A stretch of 31,819 bases of DNA, from positions 1 to 31,819 of the forward strand of contig JAPOPO010000196.1 in assembly GCA_026712885.1 (NCBI GenBank), given 5' to 3'. Source of the DNA: Rhodospirillales bacterium (GTDB taxonomy: Bacteria > Pseudomonadota > Alphaproteobacteria > UBA828). Positions 21,372 through 28,585 of the stretch are shown piece after piece. A program made the translations under genes and the position numbers. The notes below the pieces were generated by a model, which saw only the letters and a program-made list of their open reading frames with translations, had not been told where the DNA came from and searched no databases. Numbering within the stretch: the first letter of the stretch is position 1; each line of letters begins with the position of its first letter.

Positions 21372-23198
21372 CTACCTTGCGTTGATCTGAGTGAGCGACC
21401 ATGTACCGGCGTCATTTCCGCCGACCTTGTAGACGGAAGCGATGAGCTGAGTGCCAGCGTCGTTCAGTCGAAGCGTGACGCCCGCTCTGTTGGGGATGTT
21501 TTTTGGTGTGTTGGTCAGGATCGGGAATCGCCTGTCTACGGCGCTCATCATCACACGAGAAATCCGCTTTCCGAACTGCTCTGCCGCCACATCGTTCTCA
21601 GTGATCCAGACCTCGAACTCGTCGTCCGTGGCCCTGATTGCGTAGGGACTGGCGCCGGCGAGTGCGCGCCATTTGCCGATCCCCGTGACGGGCAACACGA
21701 TCTGGATTGTTTCCAGCAGAGTGCCCGAGCTGTCTTCTATCCGCAGCGATGGGTTTCCGCCAGCCAGTCCGTCGGCCGCATTCTGCACGAGAGTGCGGGA
21801 CTGTACCGCTGTAAACGCGAGAGAGGCAACCGCTTCGTCGGTCGCGTTGACGTACCCTCCGTTTCGCCCGCTTACGTTGAGACGCATCCGCGTGCCGGCC
21901 GGCCACGTGCCATCCACTCGATGCAGGACGACTCTCAAGGTAAACCGGCCCTGGTCATGTGGAATCGTTGGCGGGACAACGGAGATGCTGCCGGGCCATC
22001 GAGCCGCCGTATTGGCGTCCGCGGCGGCCTGAGCCGTTGCCGCGGCGGCCCGCGCCGGCGCGTCGGCTCCGCCTCCGCTGCCTTCCGCGAGTGCGACAAG
22101 GTCGGCTGTAATTTCAGCCTGCTGAACGTCGCTCGCATTGAGCAGACGGACAATAACTGTCTCGACGGCGTTGTCGGCAAGCCCGTCCAGCGCAGTCGCC
22201 ATGGCCGTCGTGACCAGCACCTGAATAGGGATCGAAGTCGAGTGCTGATTGACCACTACCGCAATGGTCTGCGTGACTCCGCCAATGGTCACTGACGCCT
22301 TCGTTACATCGGTATATAGGCCCGGAGCAACAAAGAGATTCAGTTCGAACTTATCGGGGAGAGCGCCCTTGTTGATCTGCGCCGGAGAGACGACGAGCGC
22401 GTGTGGAGTGCCCGGCTCTACCGGCTGTCGCAGGATGTTGCCGACGCGCGTCCAGACCGCGGTGCGGAACATCAGCGCCATGATGATGTCGCCCGCCTCG
22501 GCTGAGGTAAGCGCCGTCTCCGGATCGGAAATGTCCACGAACGAAATGCCGGCGGCCACGTCCGCGCGGAGAATGATGACGTCGCTGCCCAGGTTTGCTT
22601 CGTCAATCCGGGGCAGCGTCGCGGCAACCGAGATGTGCGCCGACCGGAACGCCGCGCGGAACGCCTTGCGCTTGGCCGCGTCGGAGACATCCATTTTGGC
22701 GGCCGACAGACTGCCGTCCGCGATTTCGCCCGGCGCCGCGGCGGCCGCCGTATCGGTCACCTTGACCCACGTCGCCGCGCCCGCGAATTGCATTGTCACG
22801 GCGGTACCGGGCGGAATCTCCAGCGTCCGCCCGGCGCCCTCTATCCGGTCGGTGATGCCCACGTCGAACGTGAGCGCCGCCGTCGCGGAGTTCAGGAGCC
22901 GCACCCAGAATCCCCCGCCGACAGAGCCGGACTTGGTGAACGTGCGGGGCGTCGCGCCGGTCAGCCGGATGGTATTGCCGCGATCGGCGAGGGTGATGTT
23001 GCGGTCAGCGGCCGTCGAAACAATGGCCGCGCGGCGTCGGTAGCCGCTCAGCGCGTCGCCGATCTGCGTAGCCACCTCATCGGCGTCGACATCGTCGGCC
23101 TCCGCGGCGTTGATGAGCGCCTGCACCTGCGCCGCATTCAGGCCGGAGCCCGGAGTCGCCGGGGCGCCGCCTCCAGATCCTGGAAGGTAGAACGGCAC
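21372..23198 (-). CDS. Long tail-fibre-like/appendage protein
   Basis: 608 residues. Residues 1-20 are a glycine-rich start (MPFYLPGSGGGAPATPGSGL), then a helix-like segment (NAAQVQALINAAEADDVDAD), then beta-rich repeats with NITLADRGNTIRLTGATPRT and WVRLLNSATAALTFDVGITD, typical of phage tail spike or fibre shafts. The middle contains TIGGVTQTIAVVVNQHSTSI and a second Ala-rich linker (near residue 380, GGGADAPARAAAATAQAAAD), and the C-terminus is again beta-rich. There is no collar domain or known enzyme motif. Its location next to gpW suggests a tail appendage, but the call is by composition and context only. Confidence 0.6.
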   Translation of the reverse strand: MPFYLPGSGGGAPATPGSGLNAAQVQALINAAEADDVDADEVATQIGDALSGYRRRAAIVSTAADRNITLADRGNTIRLTGATPRTFTKSGSVGGGFWVRLLNSATAALTFDVGITDRIEGAGRTLEIPPGTAVTMQFAGAATWVKVTDTAAAAAPGEIADGSLSAAKMDVSDAAKRKAFRAAFRSAHISVAATLPRIDEANLGSDVIILRADVAAGISFVDISDPETALTSAEAGDIIMALMFRTAVWTRVGNILRQPVEPGTPHALVVSPAQINKGALPDKFELNLFVAPGLYTDVTKASVTIGGVTQTIAVVVNQHSTSIPIQVLVTTAMATALDGLADNAVETVIVRLLNASDVQQAEITADLVALAEGSGGGADAPARAAAATAQAAADANTAARWPGSISVVPPTIPHDQGRFTLRVVLHRVDGTWPAGTRMRLNVSGRNGGYVNATDEAVASLAFTAVQSRTLVQNAADGLAGGNPSLRIEDSSGTLLETIQIVLPVTGIGKWRALAGASPYAIRATDDEFEVWITENDVAAEQFGKRISRVMMSAVDRRFPILTNTPKNIPNRAGVTLRLNDAGTQLIASVYKVGGNDAGTWSLTQINAR

Positions 23199-23202
23199 GG
23201 GG

Positions 23203-23529
23203 TTACGCCAGGGCGGCGAGGTGGGCGATCGCCTCGGCGCCGACGGCGGTGAGGCGCACGGCGGTGATCGCGGCCGGCAGCTCCGCGCCGCTGTCTCCGG
23301 CCAGCGCGGTGGAGGCGCCGATCTGGACGTCGATCCAGGAGGCGTTTCCGGCCTCCACGTCGGCGATGCTGCGGCACGAGGTCGACAGCACGGCGCTGCC
23401 CCCGGCGCCGGGGTGCACCTGCACGGCGATGGAGGAGGCGGCGATGTCCAGCACGACGATGTCGCTCTCTCCGGCGGCGGCGGTCAGCTCGGCATAGAAT
23501 CTGTGGCGGTCGCCGTCTGTAATGGCCAT
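23203..23529 (-). CDS. Unknown small protein between gpW and fibre
   Basis: 108 residues starting MAITDGDRHRFYAELTAAAG. Strand-like segments (DIVVLDIAASSIAVQVHPGA; SWIDVQIGASTALAGDSG) suggest a small beta domain. It is not recognised. It lies 4 bases before the fibre-like gene and 21 after gpW, so it may be part of the baseplate or fibre attachment. Confidence 0.55.
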   Translation of the reverse strand: MAITDGDRHRFYAELTAAAGESDIVVLDIAASSIAVQVHPGAGGSAVLSTSCRSIADVEAGNASWIDVQIGASTALAGDSGAELPAAITAVRLTAVGAEAIAHLAALA

Positions 23530-23550
23530 TGCGATGTCCTGTCGGGCCGG

Positions 23551-23901
23551 CTATCCGGCGTTCGGGCTGACGACGATCTCGTCGACGCGCACGGCGTCGC
23601 CGGTCTCTGGATCCACCGCGTCGATGTCCATGACGGCTCGGCCCGGCGCCACCTCCCGCAGGCTCACCGCGGTGACGCGCACGCGCGGTTCCCATCGGTC
23701 CAGGGCCTCGGCGGTGGACGCCCGCAGCCGCCCGTGCAAGCCCCTGTCCATGGGTCCGTCGAGCAGCTCGGGCAGGTCCGATCCGTAGTCCGGGCGCATG
23801 ATGCGGGTGCCCTTGGGCGTGAGCAGGATGTCGGCGATGGACTGGCGCAGGTGCTCGGCGCCGCCGAGCGGGGCGCCGGTCGCGGCGTCCATGCCGTTCA
23901 C
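23551..23901 (-). CDS. Baseplate assembly protein W (GPW/gp25 family), displaced
   Basis: 116 residues. (M)NGMDAATGAPLGGAEHLRQ followed by SIADILLTPKGTRIMRPDYG and DLPELLDGPM is the classic gpW/gp25 start (H-L-R-Q-S-I-x-D-I-L-x-T-P-x-G-x-R-x-M-R-x-D-Y-G). gpW initiates the baseplate wedge. The start is the GTG at 23901, which overlaps the endolysin stop as GTGA; the ATG at 23892 is the alternative. In P2 the gene lies between V and J, but here that slot is at 2905-3366, over 20 kb away. Confidence 0.9.
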   Translation of the reverse strand: MNGMDAATGAPLGGAEHLRQSIADILLTPKGTRIMRPDYGSDLPELLDGPMDRGLHGRLRASTAEALDRWEPRVRVTAVSLREVAPGRAVMDIDAVDPETGDAVRVDEIVVSPNAG

Positions 23902-24719
23902 CGGGAGTACTCCCCGTCGCCCAACCAGGCGGCGATGCGCTCGGCCTGGCGCCGGCGGCCCGGGTACTTCGGGTCGGTGGCGAACGTCGAGTCCATGACT
24001 TCGGCCGCCGCGCTGTCCCAGTCGCCGGCGCGGATCGCCTCCAGCGTCGCGTCGAACCCCGCGCAGGCGGCGCTGAAGCACAGCAGGTACACCGCGTCGC
24101 GGCGGGCGGGCTCGATGGCATCCAGGCGGGCGCGCCCGAGCAGCCGCGCGGCTTCGACTTCGGCCCGTGCGCGGTCCTGGAGCGCCAGGGCATACACCCC
24201 GTCGCGGTCCAGGAGGTGGCCGCAGCCGATATGCCAACCCGTGCCGTCGTCGTAGGGGGTGAGGTTCTCGCCCTCCTGATCGCAGATGGCCGCCATCAAC
24301 GGATCGGCGGCCGGCGGGTCCCCGGCCGGCCGATCCTTTATGCCTTGACGGGGGTTCCCATCGGACCCGGACCCCTCCAACTCGGTATCCTGGGTGGCCG
24401 TGCCCGGCGGGTGCACGGTGACATGGATGTTGACGTCGCGGCCGGCCTCGACGCCGGCGACGTATTCGGCGTCGGCCGTGTAGCTGTCGGTGGAGCTGTC
24501 GGTGGAGCTGTCGGCGGCGCCGCCGCCCAGGCCCGCGGCGTCGGCCGCCCCGCGCAGGGCCCCGAGCTGTGCGCAGCCGCTGAGCGCGGCCAGCGCGAGC
24601 AGCGGTATCGAATTCCGGAGACTCCGGAGCTGAATCGGCTGCCGGGAGGTATCGATTTTAGGCGCCGGCGCCGGGCCGGGCCCGCGAGATCGGTATCTGT
24701 TCGCTGTATCGGGCGGCAT
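23898..24719 (-). CDS. Lipoprotein-like endolysin, lysozyme (GH24-type)
   Basis: 273 residues if the ATG at 24719 is used. A hydrophobic stretch and lipobox (IPLLALAALSGC, C49) are followed by an Ser/Thr/Asp linker with a tandem SSTD repeat (about residues 71-78). The C-terminal domain has E149 in ICDQEGENLTPYDDGTGWHI and CGHLL, the E-x8-D/T region of GH24 lysozymes, here with H163 where the catalytic Thr usually sits. No ATG, GTG or TTG lies between residue 1 and the lipobox, and the first about 39 codons come from the 161-bp repeat. The signal may therefore be damaged or a rare start may be used. Confidence 0.72.
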   Translation of the reverse strand: MPPDTANRYRSRGPGPAPAPKIDTSRQPIQLRSLRNSIPLLALAALSGCAQLGALRGAADAAGLGGGAADSSTDSSTDSYTADAEYVAGVEAGRDVNIHVTVHPPGTATQDTELEGSGSDGNPRQGIKDRPAGDPPAADPLMAAICDQEGENLTPYDDGTGWHIGCGHLLDRDGVYALALQDRARAEVEAARLLGRARLDAIEPARRDAVYLLCFSAACAGFDATLEAIRAGDWDSAAAEVMDSTFATDPKYPGRRRQAERIAAWLGDGEYSR

Positions 24720-24764
24720 ATTGTGGTGGCGATCCCGGCGACGGGTGAGGCCAGGCGGTATCGA
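24604..24764. repeat. 161-bp direct repeat, copy 2
   Basis: A gapless match to 7918-8078. GGTATCGA occurs at 24604, 24648 and 24757, GGTATCTG at 24692 and TGTATCGG at 24705, with the same 44- and 65-base spacings as copy 1. The dyad CCGGA-N3-TCCGG is at 24615-24627. It fills the space between the exported barrel-like gene (ends 24776) and the endolysin, and supplies the only ATG for the latter (24717-24719; AGG in copy 1). Confidence 0.85.
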
Positions 24765-24775
24765 CCGCCCGGAAA

Positions 24776-25552
24776 TCAGATATCCCAGGCCAGCGCGACT
24801 TCGAACCAGTCCGTGCGCCCGGAGCCGGGCGCCAGGCGCCAGCCGCCGGGGAGCGTCGCCTCGAACGGCGGCGCCAGTTCGTCCAGGCCGGCTTCGGCGC
24901 GGTAGGAGACGGTCACCCCGAGCGGGCCGTCCCCGAACGAGCGGTGCCATTGGGCGAGTCCGCTGAAGCGCCGGGCGGCCTCGGTAGAGACCTCCAGCAG
25001 GAGCGAGCCGCCCAGAAGCTCCGGGGTCCATTTCGCGGCGGCGCGCAGGCCGTGCGCGGAGCCGTCGACCCAATCGGTGGGCAAAGCGTTGGCGGCGAGC
25101 GTCGCGTAAAAGTCCCCGAGTTCGGCTCCGACGCCGAAGGCGGCGGCGAAGACCGGCGTGCCGTCGACGCCGTAGCGCCACACCGCGCCATCCCCGTTCA
25201 GCGACCAGGCGCCGACGGTGGCCACCGTCTCGGCTCCGAACTGGGTGACGGCCCGCCAGGGGCCCCGCTCCCAGCGCCGCTCGACCTGCACGTCGGCGGT
25301 GACGCCGTCACGGGCGCAATCCAGCGCGGTGGGCGCCCAGCGGACGTAGCCGCTGGCGTCGATGTTGTCCAGGCCGAGGCGGTATTCGCCGGACACGGCC
25401 TGGGTGGAGACGGCCTCGCCGTCCTCGAAGCAGGCGCCGTGCTCGGCGGAGAGTCCGATCGACAGCGATTCGTCGGCCGTCGCGGCCGTCGGGAAGCAGA
25501 TCGCGGCCAGGGCGCCCGCGCACACATATATATAGGGGGTCCGGGGATTCAT
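24776..25552 (-). CDS. Exported, probably beta-barrel outer-membrane-like protein
   Basis: 258 residues. MNPRTPYIYVCAGALAAICF then PTAATADES is a Sec signal peptide, with cleavage likely after ATA (about residue 26). The mature part has alternating strands with aromatic residues (GEYRLGLDNIDASGYVRWAP, AVTQFGAETVATVGAWSLNG, FAAAFGVGAELGDFYATLAA), ending WFEVALAWDI, as in small outer-membrane barrels. Two cysteines may form a disulphide. Such a protein is unusual in a phage lysis unit. It follows the holin-like gene with an ATGA overlap (25549-25552). A role in lysogenic conversion or exclusion is possible. Confidence 0.7.
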   Translation of the reverse strand: MNPRTPYIYVCAGALAAICFPTAATADESLSIGLSAEHGACFEDGEAVSTQAVSGEYRLGLDNIDASGYVRWAPTALDCARDGVTADVQVERRWERGPWRAVTQFGAETVATVGAWSLNGDGAVWRYGVDGTPVFAAAFGVGAELGDFYATLAANALPTDWVDGSAHGLRAAAKWTPELLGGSLLLEVSTEAARRFSGLAQWHRSFGDGPLGVTVSYRAEAGLDELAPPFEATLPGGWRLAPGSGRTDWFEVALAWDI

Positions 25553-25791
25553 TTCTTGGGCTCCGTCTCGGGGGTGAGTTTGTTGTCGCTGCGCACGACC
25601 TGCATCATCAGCATCCCGAAGACGCTGCTGATGTTCGTCAACACGTCGGTCGGGACGCCGAGCTTGTGCCCGACGGTGACGATCAGGCCCAGGATGACCA
25701 GGCCGCCGAGCACGTTGACGCGCACCCGGGTGGTGCGCAAGCGCACGAGCTCCCGTTTCGCCACGGCCGGCTGTTTGGCGGTATCCGACAT
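25549..25791 (-). CDS. Small membrane protein, holin-like
   Basis: 80 residues, starting MSDTAKQPAVAKRELVRLRT. A basic N-terminus precedes a hydrophobic helix (NVLGGLVILGLIVTVG, about residues 26-41) and a second moderately hydrophobic segment (SSVFGMLMMQVV). The C-terminal tail is charged and soluble. Two membrane segments and the position at the head of the unit that contains the endolysin suggest a holin. No holin family is recognised with certainty. Divergent from unit F; between them, 25792-25865, I see no gene. Confidence 0.6.
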   Translation of the reverse strand: MSDTAKQPAVAKRELVRLRTTRVRVNVLGGLVILGLIVTVGHKLGVPTDVLTNISSVFGMLMMQVVRSDNKLTPETEPKK

Positions 25792-25865
25792 GCTTGCAGG
25801 CTATTCGACCGCGTGAGCCGGTAATCGGCGTAGTTCTGTCCGCAGCCACTGGCCACAATGCAGCG

Positions 25866-26180
25866 ATGTTCGACGGGCTAGACGTCTCCACCGCCAACGT
25901 ACTTCTCGCCTCGGCGCTGGGCGGTCTGGGCACGCTGCTGGCGCTGGCGATCCGGGCCATCGCCAACCTGCGCCACCGGGTCTCGAAGATCGAGGGCCGC
26001 ATGGAGGCGCGAAACATCTCCGAATCGCTGGCCCACGTGCACGAGCGGGTGGACGAGATTCAGGGGCAGGTGTCCGGGGTGAGCGGGCAGCTCACACAGC
26101 AGAACGAACGCCTGAGCGACCTGGTCAGCACCAACCAGACGTTGATAGAGACGCTGATCTCGCGGCGGAACCAGCAATGA
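25866..26180 (+). CDS. Mu gp25-like protein (DUF2730)
   Basis: 104 residues. A transmembrane helix (VLLASALGGLGTLLALAIRA, residues 12-31) precedes a long coiled coil (RHRVSKIEGRMEARNISESL then AHVHERVDEIQGQVSGVSGQ). This is the DUF2730/Mu gp25 pattern. The start ATG at 25866 is taken rather than the in-frame ATG at 25794, as it opens the recognisable domain; CACAAT lies 8 bases upstream as a weak -10-like box. The function is unknown. It starts the packaging unit and overlaps the next gene by ATGA (26177-26180). Confidence 0.85.
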   Translation: MFDGLDVSTANVLLASALGGLGTLLALAIRAIANLRHRVSKIEGRMEARNISESLAHVHERVDEIQGQVSGVSGQLTQQNERLSDLVSTNQTLIETLISRRNQQ

Positions 26181-26479
26181 GCCTTCAGGAGAAGCTGGAC
26201 GGCGATCGCCGCCGCGCGATCCTGCGGCTGATATCCACCGGCGGCGAGTCCACCGAAGTGATCGTGCTCGATGTGCTTCGCAAGACATCGCACGGCTTCC
26301 GGTTGACGCGGGCCAGGGTCCGCGCCGACTTCGACTGGTTGCGCGAGCGCCACCTCATCGACGTGGAGATGCTCGGCGATACGTTGATGGTGGCCACCAT
26401 CACCGATATCGGCGAAGAGGTGCTGGTGAATGCGCGGCGCGTGGCCGGCGTGAGCGCGGCGCGTCGGCGGGACCTCTGA
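26177..26479 (+). CDS. Mu gp26-like protein, winged-helix type
   Basis: 100 residues, starting MSLQEKLDGDRRRAILRLIS. A winged-helix-like core (VLDVLRKTSHGFRLTRARVR then ADFDWLRERHLIDVEMLGDT) and the C-terminal segment fit Mu gp26, which lies in the same place before gp27. Its role is not known. It may act in regulation or packaging of the head genes. The start overlaps gp25-like. Confidence 0.82.
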   Translation: MSLQEKLDGDRRRAILRLISTGGESTEVIVLDVLRKTSHGFRLTRARVRADFDWLRERHLIDVEMLGDTLMVATITDIGEEVLVNARRVAGVSAARRRDL

Positions 26480-26495
26480 CGCCCGCGGGGCGCCC

Positions 26496-27032
26496 ATGGG
26501 CAGGCGCAGCATCATCGACCGGCTGGATCCCGAGATCAGGGAGCGGATCGGGGACCTGAAGAATGCCGGGCACACGCTCGACGAGATCATGGCGCACCTC
26601 AAGCTGATGGATCTCGGCGTGTCGCGCTCGGCGCTGGGGCGCCACACCAAGAGACTCAACGCGATGGCGGCCGACGCCCGCCGCTCCGCCCATATGGCCG
26701 AGGCGATCGTGAAGACCTACGGCGACGCGCCGGAGGAGCTCACCCAGCGGCTCAACATCAAGCTCATGCACGGCATCGTCACCCGGATGATGATCTCCGA
26801 GGAAGGCGACGCGATCACGCTGGACCCGAAGGAAGCGCACATGCTGTCGGGGACGCTGCGCAACCTGGCGTCGGCGTCGCGCGCGGATGTCCTGGTGGCG
26901 CGCGAGGCGAAGAAGTTGCGCGAGCTCAAGCGGAGGATGACGGAGGCGGCGGTCGGAGCCGCCGAAGCGCAGGGCCTCGGCGAGGACATGGCCGAGAGCC
27001 TCCGGGTGGCGATGACGAAGGTGCCCGCGTGA
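26496..27032 (+). CDS. Small terminase subunit (Mu gp27, DUF3486)
   Basis: 178 residues, starting MGRRSIIDRLDPEIRERIGD. The N-terminal HTH (IGDLKNAGHTLDEIMAHLKL then LGVSRSALGRHTKRLN, residues 17-52) is the DUF3486 signature. The rest is helical and oligomerising, as in small terminases, which recognise the packaging site and load the large subunit. It overlaps the large terminase gene by ATGA-type GTGA at 27029-27032. The assignment as small terminase follows the Mu gp27 family. Confidence 0.9.
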   Translation: MGRRSIIDRLDPEIRERIGDLKNAGHTLDEIMAHLKLMDLGVSRSALGRHTKRLNAMAADARRSAHMAEAIVKTYGDAPEELTQRLNIKLMHGIVTRMMISEEGDAITLDPKEAHMLSGTLRNLASASRADVLVAREAKKLRELKRRMTEAAVGAAEAQGLGEDMAESLRVAMTKVPA

Positions 27033-28585
27033 CGGGCGCCCAGGGCGCCTGGGACGACGGGCTGCCGCTGCTGCTGGACTATCAGGCGGCGTGGAACCGG
27101 GACCGCGCGCCGGTGGCGGTCATAGAGAAGAGCCGCCGCATCGGGATTTCCTGGTCGGACGCCGCGGAGCGGGTATTGCACGCGGCCGAGCCGGTCGGGC
27201 ACGTCGCCTATCAAAGCTACGCCAAGGACATGACCGGGGGGTACATCTCCGACTGCGCCGACTGGGCCAAGCGGTTCGGCAAGGCCGTGCACGAGGTGAC
27301 CGAGCGCGACGTGAGGATCGGCGACGACGAGCACGTGCATCAGTACGAGCTGGCGTTCCCGGGCGGGCGCGCCATCCAGGCGCTGACGAGCTCCGCGAGG
27401 CAACTGCGCTCCCGCGGCCGGCCCGGGGACATCGTGGTGATCGACGAGGCGGCGTTCGTGGACGATCTGGCGGCGGTGCTCCAGGCGGCGATGGCGGTGA
27501 CGGTTTGGGGCGGGTCGGTGCGGATCATCTCCACGCACAACGGCGACGATTCGGAATTCGCGGACCTGGTGAGGGACATCCGCGCCGGACGCTATCCGGA
27601 CTTCAGCCTGCACACCGTGACGCTCGCCGACGCGATCGGCGCCGGTCTCGTGCGGCGGATCCATTCGGTGACCGGCCGCCCCTACACGCCCGACAGCGAC
27701 GCGGAGTTCGAGGCGGGGATCCGCGCCCGCTACAAGGACGGGGACACGGCCGCCGAAGAGTTGGACTGCGCCCCAAGGGCCGGCGGCAGCACGTACCTGC
27801 CGCGGGCGCTGATCGAAGGTTGCATGCGCGAGGGCCTGCCGGTGCTGCAATACACGGGCAGCGCCGAGTTCAACGCGCGGGCGGAGCCTGAGCGCCGCGC
27901 GGAGATGCGGGACTGGATCCGCGAGCGCGTGCATCCGCTGCTGGACACCCTGACGCCGGAGGAACGCCACGCGATGGGCTTCGACGTGGCCCGCACGCAG
28001 CACCTCTCGGCGATCGCGCCGCTGGCGATCGGCCGGGGCCTGCACCGCACCGTGCCGTTCGTGGTCGAGATGCGCAACGTGCCCCACAAGCAGCAGGAGC
28101 AGGTGATGGTCTCGATCGGCCGCAACCTGCCGCGGCTGTGCGGCGTGTGCGTGGACGCCACGGGGCTGGGGTCGTACCTCGCCGAGGCCGCGGCCGACGA
28201 ATGGGGGCCGCTCGCCCAGGGCGTGCAGATCAACGAGCGGTTCTACCGCGAGCGCTGGCCGCCGCTGAAACGCCGCATGGAGGATGCGGCGATCACGCTG
28301 CCCAGAGACGACGGGGTTCTGGAAGACATGCGGTCGGTGACGCTGATCCGCGGCGTGCCGCGCGTGCCGGACCGCCCCGTCAAGGGCCGGTCGCGGGACC
28401 GGCACGGGGACACGGCCATCGCCGTCCTGCTCGCGGACACCGCGGCGGACGACGACACGGGGACGCTGGCGCACCGCGCGGTGCCGGCCGGCGACGACTC
28501 GCGACCGTGGGGCGGACAGGACAGCTGGATCCGGCCCGGCACCGCGCGGGCGCCGTTCGGAGGGTGGACCCATGGCCACGCGTAG
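27029..28585 (+). CDS. Large terminase subunit (Mu gp28 type)
   Basis: 518 residues. Walker A-like EKSRRIGIS is at residues 33-41, Walker B IVVIDE at 135-140, and a TH-N/STHNGDDSEF segment (about 168-177) as the motif III region. The C-terminal RNase H-like nuclease has D319 (GFDVARTQHLSA), D376 (CVDATGLGSYL) and a later acidic residue in DRHGDTAIAV. It translocates DNA into the head and cuts it after a headful, taking along host DNA, as in Mu. The start is GTG overlapping gp27. The end overlaps the portal gene by 14 bases. Confidence 0.95.
   Translation: MTGAQGAWDDGLPLLLDYQAAWNRDRAPVAVIEKSRRIGISWSDAAERVLHAAEPVGHVAYQSYAKDMTGGYISDCADWAKRFGKAVHEVTERDVRIGDDEHVHQYELAFPGGRAIQALTSSARQLRSRGRPGDIVVIDEAAFVDDLAAVLQAAMAVTVWGGSVRIISTHNGDDSEFADLVRDIRAGRYPDFSLHTVTLADAIGAGLVRRIHSVTGRPYTPDSDAEFEAGIRARYKDGDTAAEELDCAPRAGGSTYLPRALIEGCMREGLPVLQYTGSAEFNARAEPERRAEMRDWIRERVHPLLDTLTPEERHAMGFDVARTQHLSAIAPLAIGRGLHRTVPFVVEMRNVPHKQQEQVMVSIGRNLPRLCGVCVDATGLGSYLAEAAADEWGPLAQGVQINERFYRERWPPLKRRMEDAAITLPRDDGVLEDMRSVTLIRGVPRVPDRPVKGRSRDRHGDTAIAVLLADTAADDDTGTLAHRAVPAGDDSRPWGGQDSWIRPGTARAPFGGWTHGHA

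Noticed and set aside
24476..24521. Short tandem repeat of about 12 bases
   Set aside because: It encodes the SSTD linker of the endolysin; an ordinary low-complexity linker.
23898..25181. Endolysin frame extended to 427 residues
   Set aside because: The extension lies antisense-free but out of frame over the exported barrel-like gene, whose signal peptide and ATGA overlap are convincing.
24776..26017. 413-residue version of the barrel-like gene starting at 26017
   Set aside because: It would cover the holin-like gene and part of gp25; the ATG at 25552 gives a perfect signal peptide.
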